A DNA stretch of 64,000 nucleotides. Source: Halorientalis litorea. GTDB lineage: Archaea; Halobacteriota; Halobacteria; Halobacteriales; Haloarculaceae. Below, in pieces: positions 50,347-59,003 of this stretch. A program made the position numbers and the translations under genes. Location: positions 62,001 to 126,000 of the forward strand of contig NZ_CP095485.1 of NCBI RefSeq assembly GCF_023028225.1. The letters are read 5' to 3'. Every line of letters starts with the position of its first letter. Positions within the stretch are counted from its first letter, which is position 1. The notes under the pieces were generated by a model, which was not told where the DNA came from, did not search any database, and saw only the letters and a program-made list of their open reading frames with translations.

Positions 50347-51033
50347 ATGTGTGGCCGAAACTCGCTCTTCATCGACCAGGCTGACCTCGAGGCCCGCTTC
50401 GACGCCGAGGTCGTCACGGATGGTGGGTATACACCACGATACAACATCGCGCCTGGCGACGACCTCCACATCATCACGAACGAGGCTCCAGGCGAGATCG
50501 ACGCCTACCACTGGGGCCTGATTCCGTTCTGGGCGGACGAGCCCGAGGAGGGCATCATCAACGCTCGCTCCGAGACTGCCGACGAGAAACGTGTCTTCGA
50601 GAGGGCATGGGAATCGCGCCCCTGTCTCGTCCCCTCATCGGGCTTCTACGAGTGGAAATCGCCAAACTGCGGGTCGAAACAGCCCTACCGGATTTACCGT
50701 GAAGACGACCCTGCCTTCGCGATGGCCGGGCTCTGGGACGTCTGGGAGGGCGACGACGAGACGATCTCGTGCGTCACTATTCTCACGACGGAGCCGAACG
50801 ACTTGATGGACTCCATCCACGACCGGATGCCGGTCGTCCTCCCACAGGACGCTGAGTCCGACTGGCTCACCGCAGACCCGAACACCCGCAAGGAACTGTG
50901 CCAGCCGTATCCGAATGACGATCTCGACGCCTACGAGATCTCGACGCGAGTTAACAACCCCGGCAACGACGATCCCCAGGTCATCGAGCCGCTAGACCAC
51001 GAGCAATCTGGCCTCGGCGAGTTCAGTTCCTGA
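50347..51033 (+). CDS. SRAP (YedK/HMCES-type) abasic-site protein
   Basis: 228 aa from the ATG whose product begins MCGRNS, which exposes Cys2 after Met removal. Cys2 forms the thiazolidine crosslink to abasic sites in ssDNA. Other family blocks are PRYNIAPGDDL, YHWGLIPFWADEPEEG, INARSETADEKRVF, CLVPSSGFYEWK and IHDRMPVVL (catalytic His). The longer frame from 50317 would bury the Cys and is rejected. On a replicon it would protect ssDNA during transfer or replication. Confidence 0.92.
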   Translation: MCGRNSLFIDQADLEARFDAEVVTDGGYTPRYNIAPGDDLHIITNEAPGEIDAYHWGLIPFWADEPEEGIINARSETADEKRVFERAWESRPCLVPSSGFYEWKSPNCGSKQPYRIYREDDPAFAMAGLWDVWEGDDETISCVTILTTEPNDLMDSIHDRMPVVLPQDAESDWLTADPNTRKELCQPYPNDDLDAYEISTRVNNPGNDDPQVIEPLDHEQSGLGEFSS

Positions 51034-51051
51034 TAGCTGACGGGCTTACGG

Positions 51052-52080
51052 TCACTGCATCGGCGACGCCGCTGCCGAATCGACGAGCGAGTACTCTCGA
51101 TCCCGACTCGTTCCCTCCGCCTCAAGGAGGTTGTACTGCTCCATCTTCGAGAGGTACGTGCGGATAGTCCGCTTCGTCCGTGGGTCATCGACCTCTTCGG
51201 AGTAGTGTTCGTGGATCTCGCTCGGTCCGACCGGGCCGTGCTCGCGGATGATGTCGTAGACAACGCGCTGGTGCGGCGTGAGCGAGTCGAGGCTCTTCTG
51301 CTTGATCTGGGCCCGAGCATCCTCGGCGGCGTCCAGGAGGATGTCGTCGGTGATGCGTTCGTGGTTCTCGCGATCTGCCTTGCCGGCGGCCGTTCGGAGG
51401 ATGCCGATTGCGAGGCGGGCGTCGCCGGCGGCCGCGTCGGCGATACGATAGAGCTGGTCGTCGGTGATGACGTCCTCGTCGAGGCCCCACTTCGCCCGCG
51501 CACTCAGAATGTCGTACAGCTGCTCGTCGTGGTACTTGTCCATCCGGACGTGTTCGCTGGAGCGCAGGCGGCTCACGAGGCGGTCGTCGACGCGGCTGAA
51601 CAGCTCCTCTTCCTTGTTCGCGATGCAGATGATCGCGAACTGCGGGAGGCTGTGGAGGTCGTAGATGACGCTAGGGTCTTCGAGCTGGTCGACCTCGTCG
51701 AGGATGACGACGGTTCGAGGGCCGTCGTGCTGTTGGAGGCGGTCGACGAGTTCGTCGTGCGGCGTCGACTGCCGGTGGATGTCGATGGTGGCGCCGAGGT
51801 CGTCGAGGATCTGGTAGAGCGTCCGAAATCGGGTGTAGTTACGCCAGCAGTTGACGTAGGTGGCCTCGACATCGAGGACCTCTTCTCGAAGTCGTTCCGT
51901 GACGAATTTCGAAATACACGTCTTCCCTGTCCCGCTGGGTCCGGTGACGATAGCTGTGTCGGCTGGTTCTCCGTTCGTGATGGGTTCGAGAACGCTGGAG
52001 AGGTGGTTGACTTCGGCGTCGCGATGCTCAACTTCCCGAGGGACGAACCCAGCGCGGAGTACGCGAGCATCGCGGATCAT
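51052..52080 (-). CDS. orc1/cdc6: Second Orc1/Cdc6-family protein
   Basis: 342 aa, shorter than the one at 42776. Walker A is VTGPSGTGKTCISKF, Walker B is TVVILDEVDQLED, sensor 1 is FAIICIANKEE, and a C-terminal winged helix follows (LTPHQRVVYDIIREHGPVGP, SEIHEHYSEEV). It is convergent with SRAP. The upstream 310 bp lack the CCCCGTGTGCG repeat, so it probably uses other sites or regulates the main initiator. A TATA-like CTTTTATG lies about 32 nt upstream. Confidence 0.9.
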   Translation of the reverse strand: MIRDARVLRAGFVPREVEHRDAEVNHLSSVLEPITNGEPADTAIVTGPSGTGKTCISKFVTERLREEVLDVEATYVNCWRNYTRFRTLYQILDDLGATIDIHRQSTPHDELVDRLQQHDGPRTVVILDEVDQLEDPSVIYDLHSLPQFAIICIANKEEELFSRVDDRLVSRLRSSEHVRMDKYHDEQLYDILSARAKWGLDEDVITDDQLYRIADAAAGDARLAIGILRTAAGKADRENHERITDDILLDAAEDARAQIKQKSLDSLTPHQRVVYDIIREHGPVGPSEIHEHYSEEVDDPRTKRTIRTYLSKMEQYNLLEAEGTSRDREYSLVDSAAASPMQ

Positions 52081-52392
52081 CTGTATCTGGTAGACTACTT
52101 TCTGGTCATAAAAGTGTAACCGGGGTGTTTCCGGAAACGCTCTTGCCTAGGAGATTGGTTCGAAGATTGCGTTCTATTGGTAGTTATTCGCAATTTAGGC
52201 GTTTCTCTGGTCAACACGATTTTCAGCCGACTTAAGCGGGAAATTGAGATGACACAATAGACGATGCGCCGGCCTATTGAGCACTTCGCCAGAGCGCTCG
52301 ATACGGTTGCCCTCGATCTGGTTAGACCTGTCTAAATCGACGAAGTGTGCGTTTTTGTTAGGAAGAAAGGCCGGGGAGTGAAGTTCCCACAA
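52081..52392. other. Gap between orc1/cdc6 and the 411-aa gene
   Basis: It contains one palindrome GTTTCCGGAAAC (52127-52138) near the orc start and a 23-codon frame from 52264 with no support. No other structure seen. Confidence 0.45.
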
Positions 52393-53628
52393 TCACCTGT
52401 TCCAGTTAACGCCGCTGGTATCATTTTGCTGGGAGTCTGTGACTGCCAGGGTGATTCTTCCTTTACCTGGGATCCTGGGAGGCTCTTTACTGAGAGCGAT
52501 CTTGCCGTCTTGCTCGAGTCCACTTACGTAACGACGGGCTGATTCGGTTGCACAAGCGAATTTGTCGGTGTTCCGGGTTACATACTGACTGAGTTCAGAC
52601 TGAAGGTAATCCCAGACCTCTCTCCCATCTGAAAAACCCCAACGGTCGGATAATTGTCCGTTTGATGTGGGTTGTTGCTCTACAATATCGATTACTCGAC
52701 GGTCAAAGGTATCTATACTTCTGTCCTGAATCGTGATTTCGAACGGTCGCCAAGCGGTTGATCCGCCTGGCCAAAGATTCCCGTACAGGCACCGATAGAG
52801 AACCTGTCCTCCCTGCGTAACTAACTCCCGTATCTGACTGTCGTTCTCAATTGATGAATATTCGCTGACATCCATCAAAAATAGACTGAACGACTGAAAT
52901 GCACCTAGTGAGGGATTGCGCCGGCAACGAGATTTGTGGAAGCTAATGCTCTTTTTAACGCTCTGGACTGTATGCTGTTTCCGGCGGTAACTGTCCTCAG
53001 TGCTCTGGAATCGCTCTATAACGCGTTCTGCGTCCGACAAATCGCTAATAACCGGCAAAGGTCCGAGGGTGGATTTTGCGAATCCGACTTGATCATCGAG
53101 ATCCATCGTTATCTCGTCTTCTGGGATTCCCCAGTAATCGATTGCTTGATCTACGTATTTATCCCGAGAAGTAGAGTTGCGCTTCGTTGTGATTTCAGGA
53201 CGGGAAATCGGACATCGATCGTTAGCGTCTAACAAGTATCCACTTAGAGTTGGGTCGATACACCGTGCCGAAAATGGTATTGCTTCTACAGTATAGACAT
53301 ATTCTGCGCCCTCGGTATCCACGACCCTTAGTACACCGAAGTGGTCCGTAAGAAGGTCCATTGGCTCATATTTCATCCAATTGAACAAATCATCTAGCTC
53401 TTCCTTGTCGATGGGGAAGTCTGGAGCGAGTTCATTTGCGGTGTATCGGGCACCCTTGAGGCGATCGACAACGAGATCGGTGACTGGTTCCTCAAAAACG
53501 TGAATTCCGCCACGTCTGTTTGAAGGTACTGTTTCTGCAATCTTGCCGTCGGTCACGACGTGGCCCGCGTCCACAAGCTCTTGCCTTTCTACCTCGGGCT
53601 TGTCATAGAATTCGTCTGTCGGAATCAT
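52393..53628 (-). CDS. Hypothetical protein, 411 aa, possible HTH at both ends
   Basis: No family is recognised. The N-terminal region has GHVVTDGKIAETVPSNRRGG and LKGARYTANELAPDFPIDKE, the latter winged-helix-like. The central part is helical and basic (SYRRKQHTVQSVKKSISFHK). The C-terminal part again looks like a winged helix (DIVEQQPTSNGQLSDRWGFS ... YVSGLEQDGKIAL). Codons are less GC-rich than in the plasmid genes to the left, as in the next three genes. The gap to the nuclease gene is 72 bp, so it may belong to that operon as a regulator. Confidence 0.65.
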   Translation of the reverse strand: MIPTDEFYDKPEVERQELVDAGHVVTDGKIAETVPSNRRGGIHVFEEPVTDLVVDRLKGARYTANELAPDFPIDKEELDDLFNWMKYEPMDLLTDHFGVLRVVDTEGAEYVYTVEAIPFSARCIDPTLSGYLLDANDRCPISRPEITTKRNSTSRDKYVDQAIDYWGIPEDEITMDLDDQVGFAKSTLGPLPVISDLSDAERVIERFQSTEDSYRRKQHTVQSVKKSISFHKSRCRRNPSLGAFQSFSLFLMDVSEYSSIENDSQIRELVTQGGQVLYRCLYGNLWPGGSTAWRPFEITIQDRSIDTFDRRVIDIVEQQPTSNGQLSDRWGFSDGREVWDYLQSELSQYVTRNTDKFACATESARRYVSGLEQDGKIALSKEPPRIPGKGRITLAVTDSQQNDTSGVNWNR

Positions 53629-53700
53629 AGCTTTCGGGTGTATCGGTTGGTTATTCTCTGATCCAGTTCGTACATTATTGGTATTCGTGCCGGTAAACGC

Positions 53701-56700
53701 TCAGGTAGATTCAATCAACCGGCTGATGAGTGAGTTCCGTTCCAAAGTTTCTCGATCGCCAACTAATGTAACGTCTTGTGCACAGTTGAAGCAGGTGTAG
53801 AGTTGCTCAATATCACTCACGGGCGGAGTGACCACTCGTTCTTCGCCTGTAACGGCGAGACTGACTACAGCTGAGTCTACATGAGCTCCAGATAGCTGAT
53901 CGGGGAGACGAACCGCTATGTCTTTCCCAATTTCTTCTAACTCTTCTCGAATGGCATTTGCATGGGCGACAAAGGGAGTAACAACCAAATCTGGAGAGAC
54001 GTTTGTACAAACTTCAGCTACCTTTTCAGCTTCGGCTTTATTCTGTGTCAGGCGCTGATGGAGGTATGGTGTCGCATGTACGGGGATACTGACCTTCAGA
54101 CGATGATGATCGCTATCAATAGGATTACTGGTCCGGACTTTGAATCTGATGTCCTGGATTGTGTATGTCTCGCCGAACGTTAGTGCGCTCGCGTCAAGGG
54201 TTCTAAGTTGTTGTAGAGACTGAGAGATATGGACTGCATCAACTTGTTCGACTGGTTCCAGCCGGATGAAGCGGGTTTCGTCTTCTTCAGTGGATGTTGG
54301 TACTTGATACTCTAGTGAGGTTTCACCGATGGCCGTTGCTATTGGTCCATCCGTATCTCTAAATTCGAAACTTCCGTCAATAGTCTCAGCGTCAAGTTCC
54401 AGCCCCGAAAATGCAGATTGCATTGTACGAGTGAGTTCTGCTTTCACCTGGATGCTCTGACTGTCGTCGCTCTCAACATTCGCGAACCGCCGGTATAGAC
54501 GGTTAAAATACGCCTCGTCAAGACGGGCCTCTCTAGCCTCCCCACTGACAATCTCAGGACCAGACCGTCGAGTGTCACCAATTGCCGCTACTCGATCGCC
54601 GAGAATCTGGAGGAAATGGAACTGGGGTTCTGCAAGACTTTCCGCACCCACAATTACGATCGTGTCGAAGAATTTGTCAGTATGGGGCCGAACCGACTCA
54701 TCACCATCTCGCATAGCGTGGAATACCTGTTCACTAAGCGCATAGCGTGCCGATGAAACCACGACAGATGCGTCGCGAAGCCCCTCATAAATCTCGTGCC
54801 CATCAGACGTTCCAGTAAGACCCGTCGTCGCTCCACCAGCGAATCCGTCCATTCTAGTCGCCCCTTCGACTGATGAAAGTCGCTCTTCGACCGAGTCGGT
54901 CATTTCAGGCCGCGTACAGAGGATTAACGCGCGTTGTTCATCGTCAGGTATCTCTTCGCCACCAGCGGGGCTTGGATACTGCTGCGTGGCAAGTTTTGTA
55001 ACAATATCAGTAACGAGCGTAGTCCGCTCGCGACGGACTGGAACATCCAGATATAATTCCTTTGCGTCGGTGTACTCGGAAAGAGAATTTAGGTCCGAAG
55101 GGTCAAGACTGTCCTCGTTATCGCCGGCCTTTCCTGTCGTTTCAAGGAGGGGTGATACCTCTCCTCGCTGAGCGTAGTCCAGTTGTGACAACAGCTCACG
55201 TGGTAGAGAATCAGCGGCGACGGTACGGACGGCTTCATACGCCTCCGTAGGATCAAGGAAGGCCGAATTGGGCGTTGATTTCAGCTGGAAGACATACTTG
55301 TTCTCAACCCGGCCATAGTATGTGGCTTCTTGATAGTATTCTGTGCCGGTCTGCATGAGACGTACGCCCGAACCTGGGGTAAAGGACGGAACTAGCCCTG
55401 CATCTGACGTGAAGACCATCCTTCGTTGGCCCTCTAAGGCGTTAAGCTTGAGATCAGGGATTCGTAACCCTGCCTCTGACAGTGTTTCTGGAGCTAATTG
55501 CTCAAGTTCGTAGCCTAATCGTTTCCGATGGTCTCGCTCAGTGTTCAGTCCCTGACGAAGCCCCGTGTAATGGTCGGTGACAGCGGGATCTCGGAATTCG
55601 AGTCGTTGGTCACAATCGTCGAAAAGCGGACACTGGGATATGATGTTCCCTTCATCGTCTGATTCAAAGCACGGCCAACGGCGCTCAGACTGACAGTAGT
55701 ATTGACAAGGTGATGGAAGAATCTCATTTTCCTCTTGGTCGGTTGTCGGTGACTTGAACGTACAGCCAGTACAATCCCGACCGTAAGTCGTCGGCACACC
55801 GAATCCATCGCGAAGAACAGATGCCTCATTTCGGAGAGAAAGAATGTCTTCTACATCGCGGCGCCGCAATTCGACTTCTTCCAACACGACGCTCGATTCG
55901 TTCGCAAGGTTCGGATACACGAGATAGCCGCCGACCCCTTTGTCAATTCGATCATGAAGACGCTCTCCCGTCTCAAGAGTTTCGAGGAGGAATGCTAGGA
56001 GATAGACCCGGAGCTGAAATCGGTGATGATTCCGTGTCTTATCGGTCAGCTTGTAGTTGGTTTTGAGATCATAGGGGGTCCCATCGATGATTAGGTCAAC
56101 GCGGCCATTAAAGCCGACAGAGGCAGATAGGCCTACTTCTGCACTAACGTCTGTCGCTGAAGCGATTCGATTTGTAAATTCGTCGTCTGTCAGAAGACGA
56201 GTAGCAGCATCTAACGCGTTCTCCCGAATTCGGTTGGGGCTCACCCATGCCAACCGACACAGAGCCATCTCGATAGAATACTCTGACTCAATTAGCTCTT
56301 CAAGAGACGCCTCAACTTGAGCTTCCGACCATCCACCTTTGAATTGACCTTTGCCCCCTTCTTCGATGGCGTGTTCTACTAATGTGTGGACAATTCTACC
56401 TTTGATTGCTCCGGGAGAAAGATCGTACCTACCGGGTGAATATACGTTCTTCTCGTAGAGAAGGTCGTAAATACGGGGGCACTCGCTAGCGGAGCGCATC
56501 TCACTTTTGCCGATTGCGGTATCCGGGTCTCGGATTATGATTCCGGTGACGTTGAAATACCACTTGCCGTTGTGTGTGTTAGGAATCCCCCTGACGACGA
56601 CCGACTCGTCTTGCTGTAAAGGCACCTCGTCGATTATTTCACGAAGATACGATGCGGTTCGCCCGAACGAGTCCGTCCAAGCAGGATCCTCATGCCAGAT

Positions 56701-56874
56701 CGAGAGGAAGGCATCACCTTCGAACTGACCAGACACCCGAACTGGATACAGTGTCTTGTCTCCGCCTTGTTGCCCTCTTCTTGGGTCACCAACGACTGTA
56801 CATCGGATAGTGACTTCCTGGCCATAGTGCGTCTCGTCGTCAACGATGTCCTGAATCGGATAGATCATCTTCAT
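53701..56874 (-). CDS. Cas4/Dna2-like nuclease fused to a degenerate SF1 helicase domain
   Basis: 1,057 aa. Residues 1-115 look like an OB fold. From 150 a Cas4/RecB-type nuclease follows: GRIVHTLVEHAIEE with H163, then GRVDLIIDGTPYDLKTN with D260, D269 and K271. A Cys cluster (RDCTGCTFK and SPCQYYCQ) may hold an Fe-S or zinc site. From about 500 the order matches Dna2/UPF1-type SF1 helicases, but the Walker A position reads DVPVRRERTTLV with no GKT, the DEAD position reads VIVGAESL and motif III reads AIGDTRRSG. The helicase is probably inactive and structural. Coupled to the DUF1998 gene (ATGA). Confidence 0.72.
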   Translation of the reverse strand: MKMIYPIQDIVDDETHYGQEVTIRCTVVGDPRRGQQGGDKTLYPVRVSGQFEGDAFLSIWHEDPAWTDSFGRTASYLREIIDEVPLQQDESVVVRGIPNTHNGKWYFNVTGIIIRDPDTAIGKSEMRSASECPRIYDLLYEKNVYSPGRYDLSPGAIKGRIVHTLVEHAIEEGGKGQFKGGWSEAQVEASLEELIESEYSIEMALCRLAWVSPNRIRENALDAATRLLTDDEFTNRIASATDVSAEVGLSASVGFNGRVDLIIDGTPYDLKTNYKLTDKTRNHHRFQLRVYLLAFLLETLETGERLHDRIDKGVGGYLVYPNLANESSVVLEEVELRRRDVEDILSLRNEASVLRDGFGVPTTYGRDCTGCTFKSPTTDQEENEILPSPCQYYCQSERRWPCFESDDEGNIISQCPLFDDCDQRLEFRDPAVTDHYTGLRQGLNTERDHRKRLGYELEQLAPETLSEAGLRIPDLKLNALEGQRRMVFTSDAGLVPSFTPGSGVRLMQTGTEYYQEATYYGRVENKYVFQLKSTPNSAFLDPTEAYEAVRTVAADSLPRELLSQLDYAQRGEVSPLLETTGKAGDNEDSLDPSDLNSLSEYTDAKELYLDVPVRRERTTLVTDIVTKLATQQYPSPAGGEEIPDDEQRALILCTRPEMTDSVEERLSSVEGATRMDGFAGGATTGLTGTSDGHEIYEGLRDASVVVSSARYALSEQVFHAMRDGDESVRPHTDKFFDTIVIVGAESLAEPQFHFLQILGDRVAAIGDTRRSGPEIVSGEAREARLDEAYFNRLYRRFANVESDDSQSIQVKAELTRTMQSAFSGLELDAETIDGSFEFRDTDGPIATAIGETSLEYQVPTSTEEDETRFIRLEPVEQVDAVHISQSLQQLRTLDASALTFGETYTIQDIRFKVRTSNPIDSDHHRLKVSIPVHATPYLHQRLTQNKAEAEKVAEVCTNVSPDLVVTPFVAHANAIREELEEIGKDIAVRLPDQLSGAHVDSAVVSLAVTGEERVVTPPVSDIEQLYTCFNCAQDVTLVGDRETLERNSLISRLIEST

Positions 56875-59003
56875 TTGCCTCCATCAAGTACCGCTAGTGC
56901 GCGTGCGAGGAGACGGCGGTCGAGCATTTGTTCTTGATACCGATACTGGTGTGTGCAGGAATCCCGTTTTAGACAGTCCGGGCATGCATGAATACACTGC
57001 TTGGTTACCTCTTCTATTCGTTCAGCCAACTCACTGAGATCGCGGCGCTGGGAACGTCTATTCGCAAACCGACGATACGTTTCTCTGACCCGGGTGTCGA
57101 AGAACGTTCGGTCCTCCAAAGCAAATACTAAGTCTACCGGCCGTGGTGTGCGGTTTAGTTGTTCCTTCGTTGTCGTATATGTCTCAGCAACAACGCTATA
57201 GAAGCGGGCCATTTCCCGAGTTTCGGCAATTCGGTTAAGGCGTCGGTGAAGTAGCGGTTTGACGTCATCGTACCGAGCGTACGAGAAGTCGACTCCAAGG
57301 TCCTGAAACACATCATTGAACTCGGGTACGTCGCGCCCAGATGCAATCTCGTTCGTTTGGGCGAGGTCAAACACGTACTCTCCAGAGTATTCCTTCAGCA
57401 AGGAAACCAACGTCTCTTCTGTAGCACCAATATGGCAGCTCGACTGTTCAGCAAGCCCGCTTAGCAGTTCAGTATCGGATAGCTCGCGTAAGTCATCGAA
57501 GACTTCACGGCTCACACCAGCACCGCCTTGAATTGAATCATAGAGACCGATCTCAACGGTTTCGCCGCTCGTCTCTACGAAGTTCACGTCATACCAAGCT
57601 TCGAAGTCACCACCTCCGGCACTGTATTCTGCCGCCCACGAAGCAAGTCCATGTTTGAGTGAATGGATAAAGACATGCTCAGCAAATTGCCTCACTGACT
57701 CGCCGTCAGCACACTCCTCAATGATGGATTCCAACGAATCTCCATATTCATCCAGAAGCGTCTCATAAGTCGAGATTTCCCCGTCATCGTAATCAAGCAA
57801 CCCTAACCGCCGGTCCCTAGACGGTAAGAGGCTCGGAAGACGTGCTTCAATGTCGTTAACACTGGCCTCAAATAGCGAGTCTGGCCCGTCAGACCCCATC
57901 GAAAAGAGGTAGTCGACCGCAATTAGGGCACGATAGAACGGGGTAACGCTAAATGCGTGCTCGAGAGCCTCCTCTTGGAAGAACAGGCGATCCCATAATC
58001 GACGGTATAAGAGCGAAAATTGGAGGTCTCGGAAAAGTGGCGTTTCTTTCTGGAAGACTTTGTCAAGTAACTCAGTGACTATCGACCGGTCTATATCAAA
58101 CATCAGAACCTGGCTTTCCTCACGGCTACCGACGAATGCAGTGGCGTCATCTTCCCCGTGACGATAGCGAATTACCTCTGAGAATGTCCTCTCTTCGCCG
58201 TATAACGTCAACAGGGTTGCATAGTACGATTTAAGAAATGTCGCGTCGCTGTTGAACTCTCCCTGCTCAATAAGGCCACCGGTCATCGTCGACAAATCCA
58301 GTGACTCTGGACTGTCGCCTCGTCCAAGGGGGTGCTTAAACCAGAGGAACTGCGAGGTCGGATCACTTTTCAGCGTCGTGAGCTCCTCTTCTGGGACGTC
58401 CTCTGGTTTCTGGTTCCTTACAACCCCGTTCGCAGAATCCCAATAGTAGTGCGTATGCTCTCCGTTCTCACCCACGCTCGGATTCCAGACGATGAACTGT
58501 TGGGGAATGTAGACGCTTACCTCATCTACAGGGTGCTCAAACGGTGTGTACCGCTCTTCTTCACTCTGTGGGAGAATCTCGGACAGTTGGCTGGATGTTC
58601 GAATGCGCAGCCCGTCGTTAATATCTGCAAATCCTCTTCTCGATGAAGGCCCGAAATCGCCAGTCCATAGGTCGAATTCCCATCGGCGTTTGTAGCCGCC
58701 GGGCAGAAAGCTCCCCAACATAAGATCAAGCGGCTCATTCGCCAAAAAGCCGCCATTCGCGTTGACAACACTGATGTTACCGCCGACCTGCTCAGAGATA
58801 AACGTACCAGGAACGCTAAATGGCCTTGTTGCCTCTGGATCAAGTTCGAAGAGGTCTGGTATATGGCAATATGGACGGAAACGATTGCGCTGGACCTTAT
58901 CGAGTAGGTCAGATTGGTATTGAATCAGGCCATTAAGTCGAGCCAGCAATCGCTCTTCTTGCGTTAGGTCATCTGCTTCCGAGAGAGGAGTTTGATCGCT
59001 CAT
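56871..59003 (-). CDS. DrmB-like protein with C-terminal DUF1998 domain
   Basis: 710 aa. The N-terminal 400 residues are of unknown fold. The C-terminal part carries the DUF1998 pattern: HSLKHGLASWAAEYSAGGGD, IGLYDSIQGGAGVSREVFDD and the Cys-rich end CIHACPDCLKRDSCTH. In DISARM, DrmB supplies this domain and works with the DrmA helicase; here the gene likewise directly follows a DrmA-like helicase with a 4 nt overlap. No methylase or PLD nuclease is seen, so the system is not canonical DISARM. Confidence 0.75.
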   Translation of the reverse strand: MSDQTPLSEADDLTQEERLLARLNGLIQYQSDLLDKVQRNRFRPYCHIPDLFELDPEATRPFSVPGTFISEQVGGNISVVNANGGFLANEPLDLMLGSFLPGGYKRRWEFDLWTGDFGPSSRRGFADINDGLRIRTSSQLSEILPQSEEERYTPFEHPVDEVSVYIPQQFIVWNPSVGENGEHTHYYWDSANGVVRNQKPEDVPEEELTTLKSDPTSQFLWFKHPLGRGDSPESLDLSTMTGGLIEQGEFNSDATFLKSYYATLLTLYGEERTFSEVIRYRHGEDDATAFVGSREESQVLMFDIDRSIVTELLDKVFQKETPLFRDLQFSLLYRRLWDRLFFQEEALEHAFSVTPFYRALIAVDYLFSMGSDGPDSLFEASVNDIEARLPSLLPSRDRRLGLLDYDDGEISTYETLLDEYGDSLESIIEECADGESVRQFAEHVFIHSLKHGLASWAAEYSAGGGDFEAWYDVNFVETSGETVEIGLYDSIQGGAGVSREVFDDLRELSDTELLSGLAEQSSCHIGATEETLVSLLKEYSGEYVFDLAQTNEIASGRDVPEFNDVFQDLGVDFSYARYDDVKPLLHRRLNRIAETREMARFYSVVAETYTTTKEQLNRTPRPVDLVFALEDRTFFDTRVRETYRRFANRRSQRRDLSELAERIEEVTKQCIHACPDCLKRDSCTHQYRYQEQMLDRRLLARALAVLDGGK

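Noticed and set aside
52127-52138. GTTTCCGGAAAC as an origin-recognition box for the second orc gene
   Set aside because: A single short palindrome without further copies is not enough to call an origin.
52264-52335. 23-codon + frame MRRPIEHFARALDTVALDLV
   Set aside because: No promoter, no neighbour coupling and no recognised similarity.
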